Below, in pieces: positions 17,728-28,957 of a DNA stretch of 64,000 nt. The notes under the pieces were generated by a model. The model saw only the letters and a list, made by a program, of their open reading frames with translations. It was not told the origin of the DNA and did no database searches. The translations under genes and the position numbers were made by a program. Location: contig AAVV01000014.1 in assembly GCA_000169115.1 (NCBI GenBank), positions 33,481 to 97,480 on the forward strand, given 5' to 3'. Positions within the stretch are counted from its first letter, which is position 1. The number at the start of each line of letters is the position of its first letter. This DNA comes from a marine gamma proteobacterium HTCC2080. Its GTDB lineage: Bacteria; Pseudomonadota; Gammaproteobacteria; Pseudomonadales; Halieaceae.

Positions 17728-19416
17728 TTACATGCTCTCTGGAGCCGAAACGCCCAACAAGTCTAGCCCGTTTGCGATGACCTGACGCGTCGCTTCCGCG
17801 AGGCTAATTCGTCCTAGGGACTGATTCTTGTTGTCCTCGTCAATGAGCTTGTGAGCGTTATACAAACCATGAAAGGCTGCGGCTACCTCTCTTAAATAAT
17901 TGGCAATGTCATGGGGCTCTAAGCGTTGCGCAGCACTGGCAACAATCTCTGGAAACTTGGCTAGGAGCAGTGCTAGAGCAAGTTCTTCAGAACTGGTCAG
18001 TGTGTCTAGATGGTCCAGTCCCGCTTGGGGTGTCCAGTCGGATCCCTCAGAGAGGGCTTTACGTTTGACGCTGCAGACTCTGGCGTGGGCGTACTGAATA
18101 TAAAACACGGGGTTTTCATTAGATTGTGCGAGGGCAAGGTCTATATCGAACGTGAGTTGGGATGAGGCAGATCTAGCCGCCAGAAAAAAGCGTGTTGCGT
18201 CTTTACCCACCCATTCAATCAGATCTCGTAATGTGACATAGCTGCCGGCGCGCTTGGACAATTTAACTTCAGTGCCGTCTCGCATAACGGTTACCATCTG
18301 ATGGAGCACATACTCAGGCCAGCCCTCTGGGATGTCCTTGGCTAGGCCTTGTAGTCCTGCTCTAACCCGAGTAATTGTGCTGTGGTGGTCTGCGCCTTGC
18401 TCGTTGATAACACGCTCAAAACCGCGCTGCCACTTGTTAAAGTGATAGGCGACGTCGGGTACAAAATAGGTATATTCGCCACCTTTTTTACGCATGACCC
18501 GGTCTTTATCATCGCCAAAGTCGCTGGTTCTTAGCCAAAGCGCACCACCTTCTTCGTAAGTATGTCCCGCGCGCTCAAGGGCCGTTACTGTGTCGGTAAC
18601 TTCACCACTTTCATACAGAGCACTTTCCAAGAAATATTCATCAAATTGAACGCCGAAGGCTTTCAAGTCGAGGTCTTGCTCCCGACGTAACCAAGCGACG
18701 GCAAAGTCGCGGATGGCTGCTAGATTATCGACATCACCCAGTGCTGTGATGGTGCGGTCAGCGGCGGAAACGGTGATTTTATTTTGATAGGCGGTCGCAA
18801 GGTCAACAATATAGGTACCCCGATAGCCGTCCTCTGGCCAGTCTGGGTCTTCGGGAGTCAGGCCCTGGGCTCGCGCTTGCACCGATCGCGCTAAATTAGC
18901 GATCTGTTGTCCTGCATCGTTGTAATAAAATTCTCGATGCACAGACCAGCCGGTGGCCTCTAACAAGCGTGACAGTGAGTCTCCAATTGCGGCGCCGCGG
19001 CCGTGGCCAACATGCAAGGGACCGGTGGGGTTGGCCGAAACGAACTCCACTTGAGCGCGCCGACCTGCCCCCTTATCACTGGTTCCAAATTTGGGTCCGC
19101 TGTTAAGTATGGAGCGGATAACTTCGACATTGCTGGCCTGGTTAAGAAAAAAGTTGATGAAGCCGGGACCCGCGATCTCTGTTTTGGAAATGAGGTCATT
19201 GGTAGGCAGTGCCTCGATAATCGCCGCAGCAAGATCTCGGGGCGCTTTACCGGCCTTTTTCGACAGCACCATGGCTAGATTGGTGGCAAGATCGCCATGA
19301 CTGGCGTCTTTTGTGTGATCAACCTGGGGAACAAGGTCTGGTACTTCGGGTACCTGTCCTTTGGCTATTAAAGTACTAACAGCCTGAACCAGAAGCGAAG
19401 TGAGCGCTTCCTTCAT
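17728..19416 (-). CDS. argS: Arginyl-tRNA synthetase
   Basis: This class I synthetase has about 562 residues. The HIGH-like motif is in GPLHVGHGRGAAIGDSL, and VKLSKRAG stands at the KMSKS position. The N-terminal ADD domain and C-terminal DALR anticodon-binding domain (ending VIANGLDLLGVSAPE) are present. I prefer the ATG at 19416 because GGAG is nine bases upstream; the in-frame ATG at 19422 is only three bases from it. It heads the argS-SPOR-hslVU-DUF971 unit. Confidence 0.96.
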   Translation of the reverse strand: MKEALTSLLVQAVSTLIAKGQVPEVPDLVPQVDHTKDASHGDLATNLAMVLSKKAGKAPRDLAAAIIEALPTNDLISKTEIAGPGFINFFLNQASNVEVIRSILNSGPKFGTSDKGAGRRAQVEFVSANPTGPLHVGHGRGAAIGDSLSRLLEATGWSVHREFYYNDAGQQIANLARSVQARAQGLTPEDPDWPEDGYRGTYIVDLATAYQNKITVSAADRTITALGDVDNLAAIRDFAVAWLRREQDLDLKAFGVQFDEYFLESALYESGEVTDTVTALERAGHTYEEGGALWLRTSDFGDDKDRVMRKKGGEYTYFVPDVAYHFNKWQRGFERVINEQGADHHSTITRVRAGLQGLAKDIPEGWPEYVLHQMVTVMRDGTEVKLSKRAGSYVTLRDLIEWVGKDATRFFLAARSASSQLTFDIDLALAQSNENPVFYIQYAHARVCSVKRKALSEGSDWTPQAGLDHLDTLTSSEELALALLLAKFPEIVASAAQRLEPHDIANYLREVAAAFHGLYNAHKLIDEDNKNQSLGRISLAEATRQVIANGLDLLGVSAPESM

Positions 19417-19526
19417 AATCATTTACTCCACGGTTTTTGCGTGCTTACTACGCTGAGACGGGCGGGATTATCCCCGAGCTGACATCTTTTTGACAGGGGC
19501 TTTGGTTTTCAGGATATCGTAATTGT

Positions 19527-21734
19527 TCATAATGGCTCAGAGGGATCTATGTCTACAAACCAGCGTAGCCCCGTGGGGATTCGGTGCTCAGAGGCGAGCG
19601 CTACCAATATTTTTACACTGGCGTGCACCTTGGATCGCTGCGCGCCTGTTATAACGATGTGGCTGCGATAAAGCCCCGCACGCCTAGCCATGGGTGCAGA
19701 CAGTGGGCCCACCAGACGAATGGAGGGGTTTGGGGTAGTCCTATGGTACTTCTCCATGATGGCAAGAAGAAATGCTGCGCCAGACTCGGCACTGGCGCTG
19801 TCGCAACGCAAAGCCGCGAGCGCGCCGTTGGGAGGTAGCCCTTGAGCTTTGCGAGACAACAAAAGCTGTGCCGACAGCGCGCGCCAACTTTTTTCTAACA
19901 CCGCCGTTATTATCGGGTGTTCTGGGTGTCGAGTTTGCACAATGACCTCTCCGGGCTGTTGCGCTCTGCCCGCTCGGCCTCCCACTTGGGTGAGTAGCTG
20001 TGCCAGGCGCTCCTCGCCTCGGAAATCTGGACTCATTAGCAGCGAATCGGCATCGAGAATACCAACGCAGGTAACTTTGGGAAAATGGTGGCCCTTGGCC
20101 AGTAATTGTGTCCCCAGCATGATACAAGCGCCCGTTTGTTCTACGGCTTGGGTAAATGTAGCCATGGCATGGCGCCCAGACATACTGTCACTATCGACAC
20201 GATGCACAGGAATCTCTGGAAAGTCCTTCCTCAACGCCTGTTCAGTTTGTTCAGTTCCCAAGCCACTGGCCACCAGACGATGTCCTTGGCACTCGGGGCA
20301 GCGTTTCGGTAGCGGACTTTGCTGGCCGCAATGATGACATTGCACCCGTGGCGGCTTTTTATGCAGTGTTTGGCGAGCGTCGCAATTTTGGCATTCTGCG
20401 GTCCATCCGCAGTCATGACATAGCAATGTGGGGGCAAAGCCTCTGCGATTTAGAAAGAGCAGTACCTGTTCCCCTCGAGACAGTACCTCAGTCATTTTGG
20501 ATTGCAATTGTGGCGAAAGACCGGCGCGTAGCGCCAAGCCGCGAATATCAACAATGTGTTTGGTGGGTGGACTAGCCCCTGCAGCCCGTTGGGTGAGCCG
20601 GTGCCATCGATAACGAGCATTGGTGGCATTTGCCATAGATTCTAAGCTGGGTGTGGCTGAGCCCAAAACAATGGGGCAGCCACTAAGTTGCGCTCTTTTT
20701 ACCGCTACGTCGCGGGCTGAATAGCGCAGGCCGTCTTGTTGGCTCAGCGATACGTCGTGCTCTTCGTCAACGATAATTAGACCCGGCGTTAGCATTGGTG
20801 CAAAGACGGCAGAGCGCGTGCCTATTATAATCGCAGCCTGTCCGCTTCTTGCTGCCTGCCAATTGCGATCTCTTTCGGCGTTACCGAGGCCTGAGTGCAG
20901 CGTGACAATAGGCGCATCAAACCTTTCATTAAAGCGGCGCACCAGCTGGGGGGTTAGGCCGATCTCTGGAATCAGGACTAAAGTCTGCTCTTGGCGGGCA
21001 AGAGCGGCGGCTATCGCTTGCAAGTAAACTTCAGTTTTACCGCTGCCAGTGACGCCTTCCAATAAATGGCAAGAAAACTCCCCCAGTGATGCATTAATGT
21101 GGGTGATCGCGAGGCTTTGTTCATTGTTCGCCGGTAGCGGGGCTCTGCAGCTCCAAGTTTTGTTGGCAAGCATGGCCATCGGTTCGATCAGCGATCGGGT
21201 TATCAGAGCGCGTAGGTTATCTGGCTTAAATCCAATGGCCCTGAGCTCTGCGCGAGTTTTAGGCCCAGCCCGTAACGCCGCAATCAGGGCTTGCTGGCGC
21301 GGTGCCCGGCTCAGCGCTGCATCTGATAGGCCCTCACCGCGAATCGTTAGGCTAAACCCAGCCTCGTGAGTGCTTGCTGGGGGCTCACCGCGCCGTTCCC
21401 GGGGCGACAGGCCCAAAATCAATGTTTCCCCCGGGGGATGCTGATAATAATCTGCAGTCCAGCCCAGCAGCTCCAGCACGATTGAATCGATCAGCGGGGT
21501 GTCATCCAGATAAGCTTTGGCACACTTCAATTTCTCTGGGCTGATGGCCGTGAACCCTAGAATTTCGGTGACAACCCCAACGAGCTGCCTAGAACCCAAA
21601 GGTATTAAAATACGGCCTCCTGCTACAGGCACCGCATTACCGCCTTTAACAGGCAAATAATCGAGGTAGCCACGCACGGGAATTGGCACAGCACAGCGCA
21701 ACAGGGTTTGGGCGTTGTCTCGTTGCTGTGGCAA
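19527..21734 (-). CDS. priA: Primosomal protein N', replication restart helicase PriA
   Basis: This 735-residue superfamily 2 helicase has an N-terminal DNA-binding domain (to about 190), Walker A EGVTGSGKTE, the Walker B box VDEEHD, and a zinc module with four CxxC-type pairs. That module starts CHDCGWTAECQNC and ends CPECQG. PriA reloads the replisome at stalled forks. The frame starts at TTG (21734) and no ATG lies nearby, so the exact N-terminus is uncertain by a dozen residues. It is divergent from rpmE, as in E. coli and pseudomonads. Confidence 0.96.
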   Translation of the reverse strand: MPQQRDNAQTLLRCAVPIPVRGYLDYLPVKGGNAVPVAGGRILIPLGSRQLVGVVTEILGFTAISPEKLKCAKAYLDDTPLIDSIVLELLGWTADYYQHPPGETLILGLSPRERRGEPPASTHEAGFSLTIRGEGLSDAALSRAPRQQALIAALRAGPKTRAELRAIGFKPDNLRALITRSLIEPMAMLANKTWSCRAPLPANNEQSLAITHINASLGEFSCHLLEGVTGSGKTEVYLQAIAAALARQEQTLVLIPEIGLTPQLVRRFNERFDAPIVTLHSGLGNAERDRNWQAARSGQAAIIIGTRSAVFAPMLTPGLIIVDEEHDVSLSQQDGLRYSARDVAVKRAQLSGCPIVLGSATPSLESMANATNARYRWHRLTQRAAGASPPTKHIVDIRGLALRAGLSPQLQSKMTEVLSRGEQVLLFLNRRGFAPTLLCHDCGWTAECQNCDARQTLHKKPPRVQCHHCGQQSPLPKRCPECQGHRLVASGLGTEQTEQALRKDFPEIPVHRVDSDSMSGRHAMATFTQAVEQTGACIMLGTQLLAKGHHFPKVTCVGILDADSLLMSPDFRGEERLAQLLTQVGGRAGRAQQPGEVIVQTRHPEHPIITAVLEKSWRALSAQLLLSRKAQGLPPNGALAALRCDSASAESGAAFLLAIMEKYHRTTPNPSIRLVGPLSAPMARRAGLYRSHIVITGAQRSKVHASVKILVALASEHRIPTGLRWFVDIDPSEPL

Positions 21735-21867
21735 CTTTGTGGTCCTCTACGTTAAATTGTTGGTATTCCCATTGCTTGTGGGGCCTTGATAAACCTTTGG
21801 TTTCTGGTAACCTTCGTCCTCTTTTTTTATGGCGCCTCCATATCGGGGGGTTGCAAAGGATTCTTTA

Positions 21868-22083
21868 ATGAAAGCCGACATTCATCCGCGTTATGAGGAA
21901 ATCACCGCTCGCTGTAGCTGTGGCAACGAAATCAAGACACGCTCTACCGTCTGTGAGGACATTTTGTTGGATGTCTGCAGTCAATGCCATCCCTTCTTTA
22001 CTGGGAAGCAGAAAATCTTGGATACTGGTGGTCGTGTAGATCGTTTTAACAAGCGCTTCGCAGGCAGAAGCCTGAAGAAATAG
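21868..22083 (+). CDS. rpmE: 50S ribosomal protein L31, zinc-binding form
   Basis: This 71-residue protein begins [19 protein letters not shown]. Cysteines at 16, 18, 37 and 40 (CSC, CSQC) make this the zinc-binding C+ type, not the zinc-free RpmE2 form. The [24 protein letters not shown] block is diagnostic. I chose ATG 21868, with AAAGGA ahead of it; a longer frame from 21829 adds unrelated residues. A strong terminator follows. Confidence 0.97.
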   Translation: MKADIHPRYEEITARCSCGNEIKTRSTVCEDILLDVCSQCHPFFTGKQKILDTGGRVDRFNKRFAGRSLKK

Positions 22084-22102
22084 GCCCCTTAGGGGAAATA
22101 AG

Positions 22103-22127
22103 CGCCGGCCAAGCCGGCGTTTTTTTT
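22103..22127 (+). terminator. Rho-independent terminator of rpmE
   Basis: CGCCGGC (22103-22109) pairs perfectly with GCCGGCG (22113-22119) around a 3-nt loop and is followed by eight T. It lies 20 bp after the rpmE stop and before the malic enzyme gene. Confidence 0.93.
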
Positions 22128-22173
22128 GTCTCAAATGCCGCTAAGCTGCATTTAGAGCTGAAGGTCGACGTTT

Positions 22174-23463
22174 ATGTCAAAGCAACTTCTGAAAGATGCA
22201 CTCGATTACCATGCTTTGCCGGTACCCGGAAAAATCAGTGTCGAGCTGACTAAGCCTGCAGACACCATGCGCCACTTAGCCATGGCTTACTCACCAGGCG
22301 TTGCTGAGCCTTGTAGCCAGATCGCTCTAGATCCTCAGCTGGCATACCGTTATACCGGAAAAGGCAACAGTGTTGCCGTTATATCAAACGGAAGCGCTGT
22401 TTTGGGACTGGGCAACTTGGGTGCTTTGGCCAGCAAACCAGTGATGGAGGGTAAGGCCTTACTGTTTAAGCGCTTTGCCAACATCAATGCTATCGATGTT
22501 TTGGTCGACACCCAGGATGTAGACACTTTTGTAAGTACCGTTAGCGCTATTGCATGTACCTATGGCGGCATTAATCTTGAAGATATTAAAGCGCCTGAAT
22601 GTTTTGAGATTGAGCGCAGGCTCCAAGCCTTGTGTGACATCCCTATTTTCCACGACGATCAACACGGCACGGCCATTGTTACGGCGGCGGCTTTAGTCAA
22701 TGCTCTTGAGATCCAGCAAAAGACACTGGATAACGTCAATGTGGTTTGCCTAGGCGCGGGCGCCGCGGCGGTCGCATGCATGAAGCTTTTGTTGGAAATG
22801 GGTGCTGACCCTGGCCGCATGCTGATGCTCGACCGACAGGGTGTCATTCACGCTGGGCGCGAGAACCTCAATGAACAAAAAGCGCTGTTTGCTGTCAATA
22901 CGGACAAGCGGACCCTCGACGACGCAATGAAAGATTGTGATGTATTTGTTGGCCTTTCTGGCTCCGACTTGGTTTCTCAGGACATGGTGAAGTCCATGGC
23001 GCCTCGTCCTATTATTTTCGCTTGCTCCAATCCTGACCCGGAAATTAAGCGCGAACTTGCTATGGCGACTCGCAGCGATATTGTCATGGCGACGGGCCGG
23101 TCTGATCTGCCTAATCAGGTCAATAACGTTCTGGGGTTTCCCTTTATTTTCAGGGGTGCGTTAGATGTACGGGCGTCCACCATTAACGAGGCAATGAAAA
23201 TCGCTACGGTTAATGCGCTGGCGGAATTGGCGAGAGAGCCAGTACCCGAATCTGTTTTAGATGCTTACAGTCTCATCGACTTGGAGTATGGCCCGAACTA
23301 CATATTGCCAAAACCTATGGATCCTAGGTTGATGCCCATTATTGCCCCAGCGGTAGCACGGGCAGCGCAGGCTTCAGGCGTTGCTCGCTGTGCTATTGAT
23401 GATGATTATGAAGAGCAGCTTTGGGGCGGCGTTGGGTTTGGCACTGATCGCAACTGGCGCTAA
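22174..23463 (+). CDS. maeB: Malic enzyme (short form, decarboxylating malate dehydrogenase)
   Basis: This 429-residue enzyme converts malate to pyruvate and CO2 with reduction of NAD(P)+. Motifs seen are [11 protein letters not shown], the substrate/metal region [11 protein letters not shown], the nucleotide fold [13 protein letters not shown] and the late ACSNPDPEI. It lacks the C-terminal phosphotransacetylase-like domain of the E. coli MaeB of about 760 residues, so it corresponds to the short pseudomonad-type enzyme. Cofactor preference cannot be decided from sequence. It is convergent with the penicillin-binding protein gene (41 bp between stops). Confidence 0.93.
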   Translation: MSKQLLKDALDYHALPVPGKISVELTKPADTMRHLAMAYSPGVAEPCSQIALDPQLAYRYTGKGNSVAVISNGSAVLGLGNLGALASKPVMEGKALLFKRFANINAIDVLVDTQDVDTFVSTVSAIACTYGGINLEDIKAPECFEIERRLQALCDIPIFHDDQHGTAIVTAAALVNALEIQQKTLDNVNVVCLGAGAAAVACMKLLLEMGADPGRMLMLDRQGVIHAGRENLNEQKALFAVNTDKRTLDDAMKDCDVFVGLSGSDLVSQDMVKSMAPRPIIFACSNPDPEIKRELAMATRSDIVMATGRSDLPNQVNNVLGFPFIFRGALDVRASTINEAMKIATVNALAELAREPVPESVLDAYSLIDLEYGPNYILPKPMDPRLMPIIAPAVARAAQASGVARCAIDDDYEEQLWGGVGFGTDRNWR

Positions 23464-23504
23464 TTGTACGGGTTAGATCGCTGGGGTCAGATGGCTGGTA
23501 GAGA

Positions 23505-25919
23505 CTAAAATAGCCCTTCTAGTTCATCGGTGCCCGCAGGCTTATCGCCGTCGGACTTTTGAGGTGGCAAAAACTCCTCAAAGAAGTACTCATAGACGCT
23601 ACCCTCTGGCATGCCCGTCACCCGTCGCCCTGTCTTACGGTCTATTCTCAGTCGTACCACGCCACTGGGCATGTCCGGAAGCGATTGCTCTTTGGGCAGC
23701 ACCTCGCGCATAAAATCTATCCAAATGGGTAGTGCTGCGGTACCGCCAAATTCGCGTTTACCTAAAAGGCTGTAGTCGTCAAAGCCAACCCAAGCTGTTG
23801 TTACTAGATCGGGGTTGAAGCCTGAAAACCAAGCATCCCTGGGACCATTGGTTGTGCCTGTCTTTCCGGCAATATCGTCGCGTTCTAAAACTCGAGCTCG
23901 TCTTCCCGTACCGCGTTTTATGACGTCACGAAGCATGGAAGACATGAGGTAGCTTGCTCGGGGGTCCATAACTTGTGGTGCTTCTCTGACATCATTATTG
24001 ACTGGCTGCAAAATATCTTCCATGCGCAAAGCTTCCTCATCTACAGGGCTATTTTCCCCGCAGGTGGAGCACACAATCCAAGGATCCGCCTGATAAATAA
24101 CGTTGCCCGTTGCATCCTCGATGCGCTCTATTAAATAGGGCTCTACTCGAAAACCACCGTTAGCAATGATGGCATAACCCGTTGCAATATCGAGTGGCGT
24201 GTAGGCATGGGTACCCAGTGCCAGAGTGAGGTTTCTAGCCATACCGCCTGTGTCGAAACCCAGCTGTTCAGCGTAGTCGATAAACCGATTGAGGCCCAGG
24301 CGTTGAAGGACTCGAATTGAGACTAGGTTGCGGGAATAGGTCAGCGCATTGCGGAGTCTTGTGGGGCCATAGAATCGGCCGCTATCATTTTCGGGCCGCC
24401 ATATTTCATCGCTTGATAAATTATCTAAAACGATGGGCGCATCATTAATCAATGTGGCCGGGGTTATTCCATGCTCCAGTGCAGCGGCGTATAAAAAGGC
24501 CTTGAAATTTGAGCCGGGTTGGCGGCGGGCCTGAGTGACTCGGTTAAACTTCGACAGTTCAAAACCCATACCACCTACCAGTGCACGAATGGCTCCATTG
24601 TTAGGGTCTAAAGCGACCAGCGCCGCTTGCGCACGCGGGACTTGAGCAAGGCGCGGATTGCCGCTCTTTGCGTCCCATTCGATACGAATTAGATCTCCGA
24701 CAAAGAGCAGTTTATCAATGGAGTCGGCAGCTGAACTCGTTAAATTCTCGGTGCGAAAGCGACGAATACTATCGAGATCGTCCTGCCACTCAAGGCGATG
24801 TTGTTCACCGGACTTCGTAACTACGTTAGCGCCCGATGAATCGACTTCGGTCACAATGGCAGGGATAAGATCGACAATAATAGGCATTGCTTTGAGCGCC
24901 AGTCGCCATCGTTCTTTAAGTCCTGACTCATCTTCGTCTTCTCGCCGTGGTAGCTGGCGTTCAGGCCCCCTCCAGCCATGACGTTTGTCGTAGGTCCTCA
25001 GACCATTGACTAGGGCCTGTCGCGCTGCGATCTGAGCTTTACCGTCAATCGTGGTGTACACAACATAGCCGTCGCTATAGGCCCCGTTGCCAAACCGATC
25101 CAGCATTTCTTTACGAACCATTTCAGCGATGTAGTCTGCCTGTACCTCAACCCGGAGGCCGCTGTAGGTGGCTATTACGGGGCTTTCACGGCTGCTGTCT
25201 CGGGTTGCCTGATCGATCATGCCTAGTGAAGCCATGCGCCCCAGAATCCAATCTCTTCTAATTTTGGCTCTCTCAGGATTGCTCAGGGGGTTGTTTCGCG
25301 AGGGCGCCTTGGGGATACCTGCCAGCATGGCGTGCTCGGGTAAGGACAATTCAGATAGCGATTTTCCGTAATAGGTTTGAGCTGCAGCCTCGAAACCGTA
25401 CGATCGATGGCCTAAGAAAATCCGATTGACATAAAGCTCAAAAATCTCAGCTTTGGTTAGCACGCGTTCTACTTCAAGGGCCAAAAGTATTTCATTGAAC
25501 TTGCGAAGAAAGGTTTGTTCCAACGTGAGGGCGTAGTTTCGTGCTACTTGCATGGTGAGCGTACTGCCCCCCGAACGTTTGCGCCCAGTGGTTACAAGTT
25601 CTGATACGGCTCTCGCTAAACCCAGCAGGTCAACGCCGCCGTGCTCGAAAAATTGGTCATCTTCTGCAGCGAGCAGCGCGTTTACAAAATCTTCGGGGAT
25701 GTCATCGAATCTGAGCGGACTTCTCTTTTGTTCACCAAACTGTCCAATCAGCCTTTCATCAATGCTCATAACTTTCATGGGCGTTTGCAGCTTAACGTCG
25801 CGCAACGTATCGGCATCGGGTAAATTTGGGCTTAAATAAAGGTACAGACCGGCGAGCCACCAAAGCGCGGCACAAGCTGCGATAATAAAGACGGTCAACA
25901 ATGAACGGGTCAAAACCAA
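23505..25919 (-). CDS. mrcA: Penicillin-binding protein 1A (bifunctional transglycosylase/transpeptidase)
   Basis: This protein of about 804 residues has one N-terminal membrane anchor and a GT51 transglycosylase domain (catalytic E86 in AAEDDQFFEHGG). An OB-like insert and a transpeptidase domain follow, with SxxK at S470-K473, SRN at 529-531 and KTGTT at 686-690. It polymerises and cross-links peptidoglycan. A CSTC pair (617-620) lies in the transpeptidase region. There is no ATG near the start; TTG codons at 25919 and 25913 are both possible, and 25913 is better spaced from an AGG. Divergent placement from pilM is conserved in gammaproteobacteria. Confidence 0.94.
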   Translation of the reverse strand: MVLTRSLLTVFIIAACAALWWLAGLYLYLSPNLPDADTLRDVKLQTPMKVMSIDERLIGQFGEQKRSPLRFDDIPEDFVNALLAAEDDQFFEHGGVDLLGLARAVSELVTTGRKRSGGSTLTMQVARNYALTLEQTFLRKFNEILLALEVERVLTKAEIFELYVNRIFLGHRSYGFEAAAQTYYGKSLSELSLPEHAMLAGIPKAPSRNNPLSNPERAKIRRDWILGRMASLGMIDQATRDSSRESPVIATYSGLRVEVQADYIAEMVRKEMLDRFGNGAYSDGYVVYTTIDGKAQIAARQALVNGLRTYDKRHGWRGPERQLPRREDEDESGLKERWRLALKAMPIIVDLIPAIVTEVDSSGANVVTKSGEQHRLEWQDDLDSIRRFRTENLTSSAADSIDKLLFVGDLIRIEWDAKSGNPRLAQVPRAQAALVALDPNNGAIRALVGGMGFELSKFNRVTQARRQPGSNFKAFLYAAALEHGITPATLINDAPIVLDNLSSDEIWRPENDSGRFYGPTRLRNALTYSRNLVSIRVLQRLGLNRFIDYAEQLGFDTGGMARNLTLALGTHAYTPLDIATGYAIIANGGFRVEPYLIERIEDATGNVIYQADPWIVCSTCGENSPVDEEALRMEDILQPVNNDVREAPQVMDPRASYLMSSMLRDVIKRGTGRRARVLERDDIAGKTGTTNGPRDAWFSGFNPDLVTTAWVGFDDYSLLGKREFGGTAALPIWIDFMREVLPKEQSLPDMPSGVVRLRIDRKTGRRVTGMPEGSVYEYFFEEFLPPQKSDGDKPAGTDELEGLF

Positions 25920-26119
25920 GACCTAGGAGCTCCTAAAACAGTGGTAATTAAAATAAACGGTGTCTGAGGTGTGTACTTTGTCAGGTGATGGCGCAAATTA
26001 CTGCGTCAAAGTGACCTTTTTACGGGCTTGTAGTGCATCATAGACGCGTATTATACCGGTGTGAGTGGTAAGCGCGCCTCTTAGGGTGCATTGAGCTCGG
26101 TGGCAGTTAAGCAAAGTAG

Positions 26120-27198
<1,079 letters not shown>

Positions 27199-27199
<1 letters not shown>

Positions 27200-27759
27200 T
27201 GGCGACAATTAATCTTCTGCCTTGGCGCGAGGAGCTGCGAGCTGAGCGCAAGAAGGAATTCATTGCGAGTTTAGCGCTGATGGTTTTGGCGGCCATCCTT
27301 ATTCTGTTTGTTACTGATTTAATGTTCGATAGCCGGATCAGTTTTCAGGAGAGGCGCAATGCCTATGTACGACAAAATATTGCAGAGCTAGATGAGCAGG
27401 TCGCGGAGATACGTGATCTGCGCAGTAGACGCACGGAACTCCTAGAGCGTATGCGCATCATTCAGGATCTGCAGGGCAATCGACCTATTATTGTTAGAAT
27501 TATGGATCAGCTGGTGCGAACTGTCCCCGACGGCCTCTTTTACACGAGTCTTGTGTCCGGCGATGGCAAAATTGAAATTGAGGGTGTGGCAGAGTCCAAT
27601 AATCGCGTTTCGAGCTTGATGCGCCGCTTGGAGGCATCAGATTGGCTGCAAGCTCCCAACTTAGACGGAGTGGCAGCTGCGCCCTCATATGGAGATCAGG
27701 CGACCACCTTCAAGCTGACCGTTAGCGTGCAGCTTCCTGAGCAGGAAGAGGAGCTTTAG
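27199..27759 (+). CDS. pilN: Type IV pilus assembly protein PilN
   Basis: This 186-residue inner-membrane protein begins with the conserved tail INLLPWREELRAERKKEF, which inserts into PilM. One membrane helix (about residues 24-42), a coiled coil (about 50-95) and a periplasmic ferredoxin-like domain follow. It forms heterodimers with PilO. Spacing to pilO is 2 bp. Confidence 0.95.
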
Positions 27760-27761
27760 CG

Positions 27762-28385
27762 ATGGCCTTTGAGGATACGCTCAAATCGTTGAAGGATTTT
27801 GACTTTGGCGACCTAGATTTTGAAAATGTGGGAAGTTGGCCGACGCCGGTAAAGGTTTTAGCTGCGTTACTAGTATTGGTGGCATTGCTGATCGGAGGCT
27901 ACTACTACCACGTCGATGACCTGCAAAAAAAGCTGACCGCTGAACGTGGCAATGAGGCAGAGCTGCGTCGTGACTTTGAACGATTGTCTTTTGAAGCGGC
28001 GAACTTGGAGGCATACAAACGGCAAATGCTCGAGATGGAGGAGAGCTTTGGTGCCCTTGTAAGCCAGCTACCAAGCGATACGGAGGTTCCTGGATTGCTT
28101 GAGGACATTACCAACAAAGGTGAGCAAAATGGGCTTGCCATCAGTAAAATAGACCTGCTCCCGGAGGTACCACAGGAGTTTTACATCGAGTTGCCGATCA
28201 GTATTGTTGCCGTGGGCTCTTATCACGACCTCGGCGCTTTTATCTCTGGAATGGCCGGTTTACCGCGTATTGTAACGCTTCACGATTTTAATATTGCGTC
28301 ATCGGGCAGTAACACTAATCAGTTGGAAATGAATATCGTCGCCAAAACGTACCGCTACAGAGATGGGTTGGCCGATGAGCTTTAA
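27762..28385 (+). CDS. pilO: Type IV pilus assembly protein PilO
   Basis: This 207-residue bitopic protein has a short cytoplasmic N-terminus, one membrane helix (about residues 29-47), a coiled coil (about 50-90) and a ferredoxin-like periplasmic domain. The block LPSDTEVPGLLEDITNKGEQNGL is characteristic. It partners PilN and binds PilP. The 3' end overlaps the preferred pilP start by 11 bp. Confidence 0.95.
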   Translation: MAFEDTLKSLKDFDFGDLDFENVGSWPTPVKVLAALLVLVALLIGGYYYHVDDLQKKLTAERGNEAELRRDFERLSFEAANLEAYKRQMLEMEESFGALVSQLPSDTEVPGLLEDITNKGEQNGLAISKIDLLPEVPQEFYIELPISIVAVGSYHDLGAFISGMAGLPRIVTLHDFNIASSGSNTNQLEMNIVAKTYRYRDGLADEL

Positions 28386-28920
28386 ATGGGTATCGGCTTC
28401 TTGGCGTCGTGTGGCTCTACTCATGATGTTCAGTGCCTTATGGGGCTGTGCCGATAATGACATGAGTGATCTCGATGCTTTTATGGCGGAGAAGCGAGCC
28501 CGTCCGGGTGGGGTTATCGAGCCTATACCCACGTTCACGGCTTACGAAGCCTTTGCCTATGCAGCAACAGGTCAGCGGGCTCCGTTTGATAGACCCGTCG
28601 AAGTTCGGCAGATCACTCGGATCAGCGCGCGTTCGACCATCATGCCCAATTTGGACCGTCCAAGGGAGTTCCTTGAGCAGTTCACCCTAGATTCGCTGCA
28701 AATGGTTGGGCGTCTTGAGCGTGGCGGCACGTATTGGTCGCTAATGCGTGACCCTCAAGGGGGAATCCATCGAGTGAGCCCTGGTAACTTTTTGGGCAGG
28801 GATCACGGTAGAATCACGGAAATGGGTGACACATTCGTCGCCGTGATAGAAATAGTGACCGATGGCACTGCTGAGGGATGGGTAGAGCGTCCTCGGGTAA
28901 TAGAACTTAAGGGATTATGA
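28375..28920 (+). CDS. pilP: Type IV pilus lipoprotein PilP
   Basis: This protein of about 181 residues has a hydrophobic leader ending ALWGC (Cys25), an unusual lipobox with Trp at -2. An unstructured linker and a C-terminal beta domain follow (LEQFTLDSLQMVGRLE, then WSLMRDPQGGIHRVSPGNFLG split across its strands). PilP joins the PilNO complex to the secretin PilQ. I prefer ATG 28375, inside the end of pilO; an ATG at 28363 also opens the frame but has no room for a ribosome site. Confidence 0.93.
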   Translation: MSFKWVSASWRRVALLMMFSALWGCADNDMSDLDAFMAEKRARPGGVIEPIPTFTAYEAFAYAATGQRAPFDRPVEVRQITRISARSTIMPNLDRPREFLEQFTLDSLQMVGRLERGGTYWSLMRDPQGGIHRVSPGNFLGRDHGRITEMGDTFVAVIEIVTDGTAEGWVERPRVIELKGL

Positions 28921-28957
28921 GTTTTAGCGCGCTGGCAATGCAATGGAGATGTCCTAA

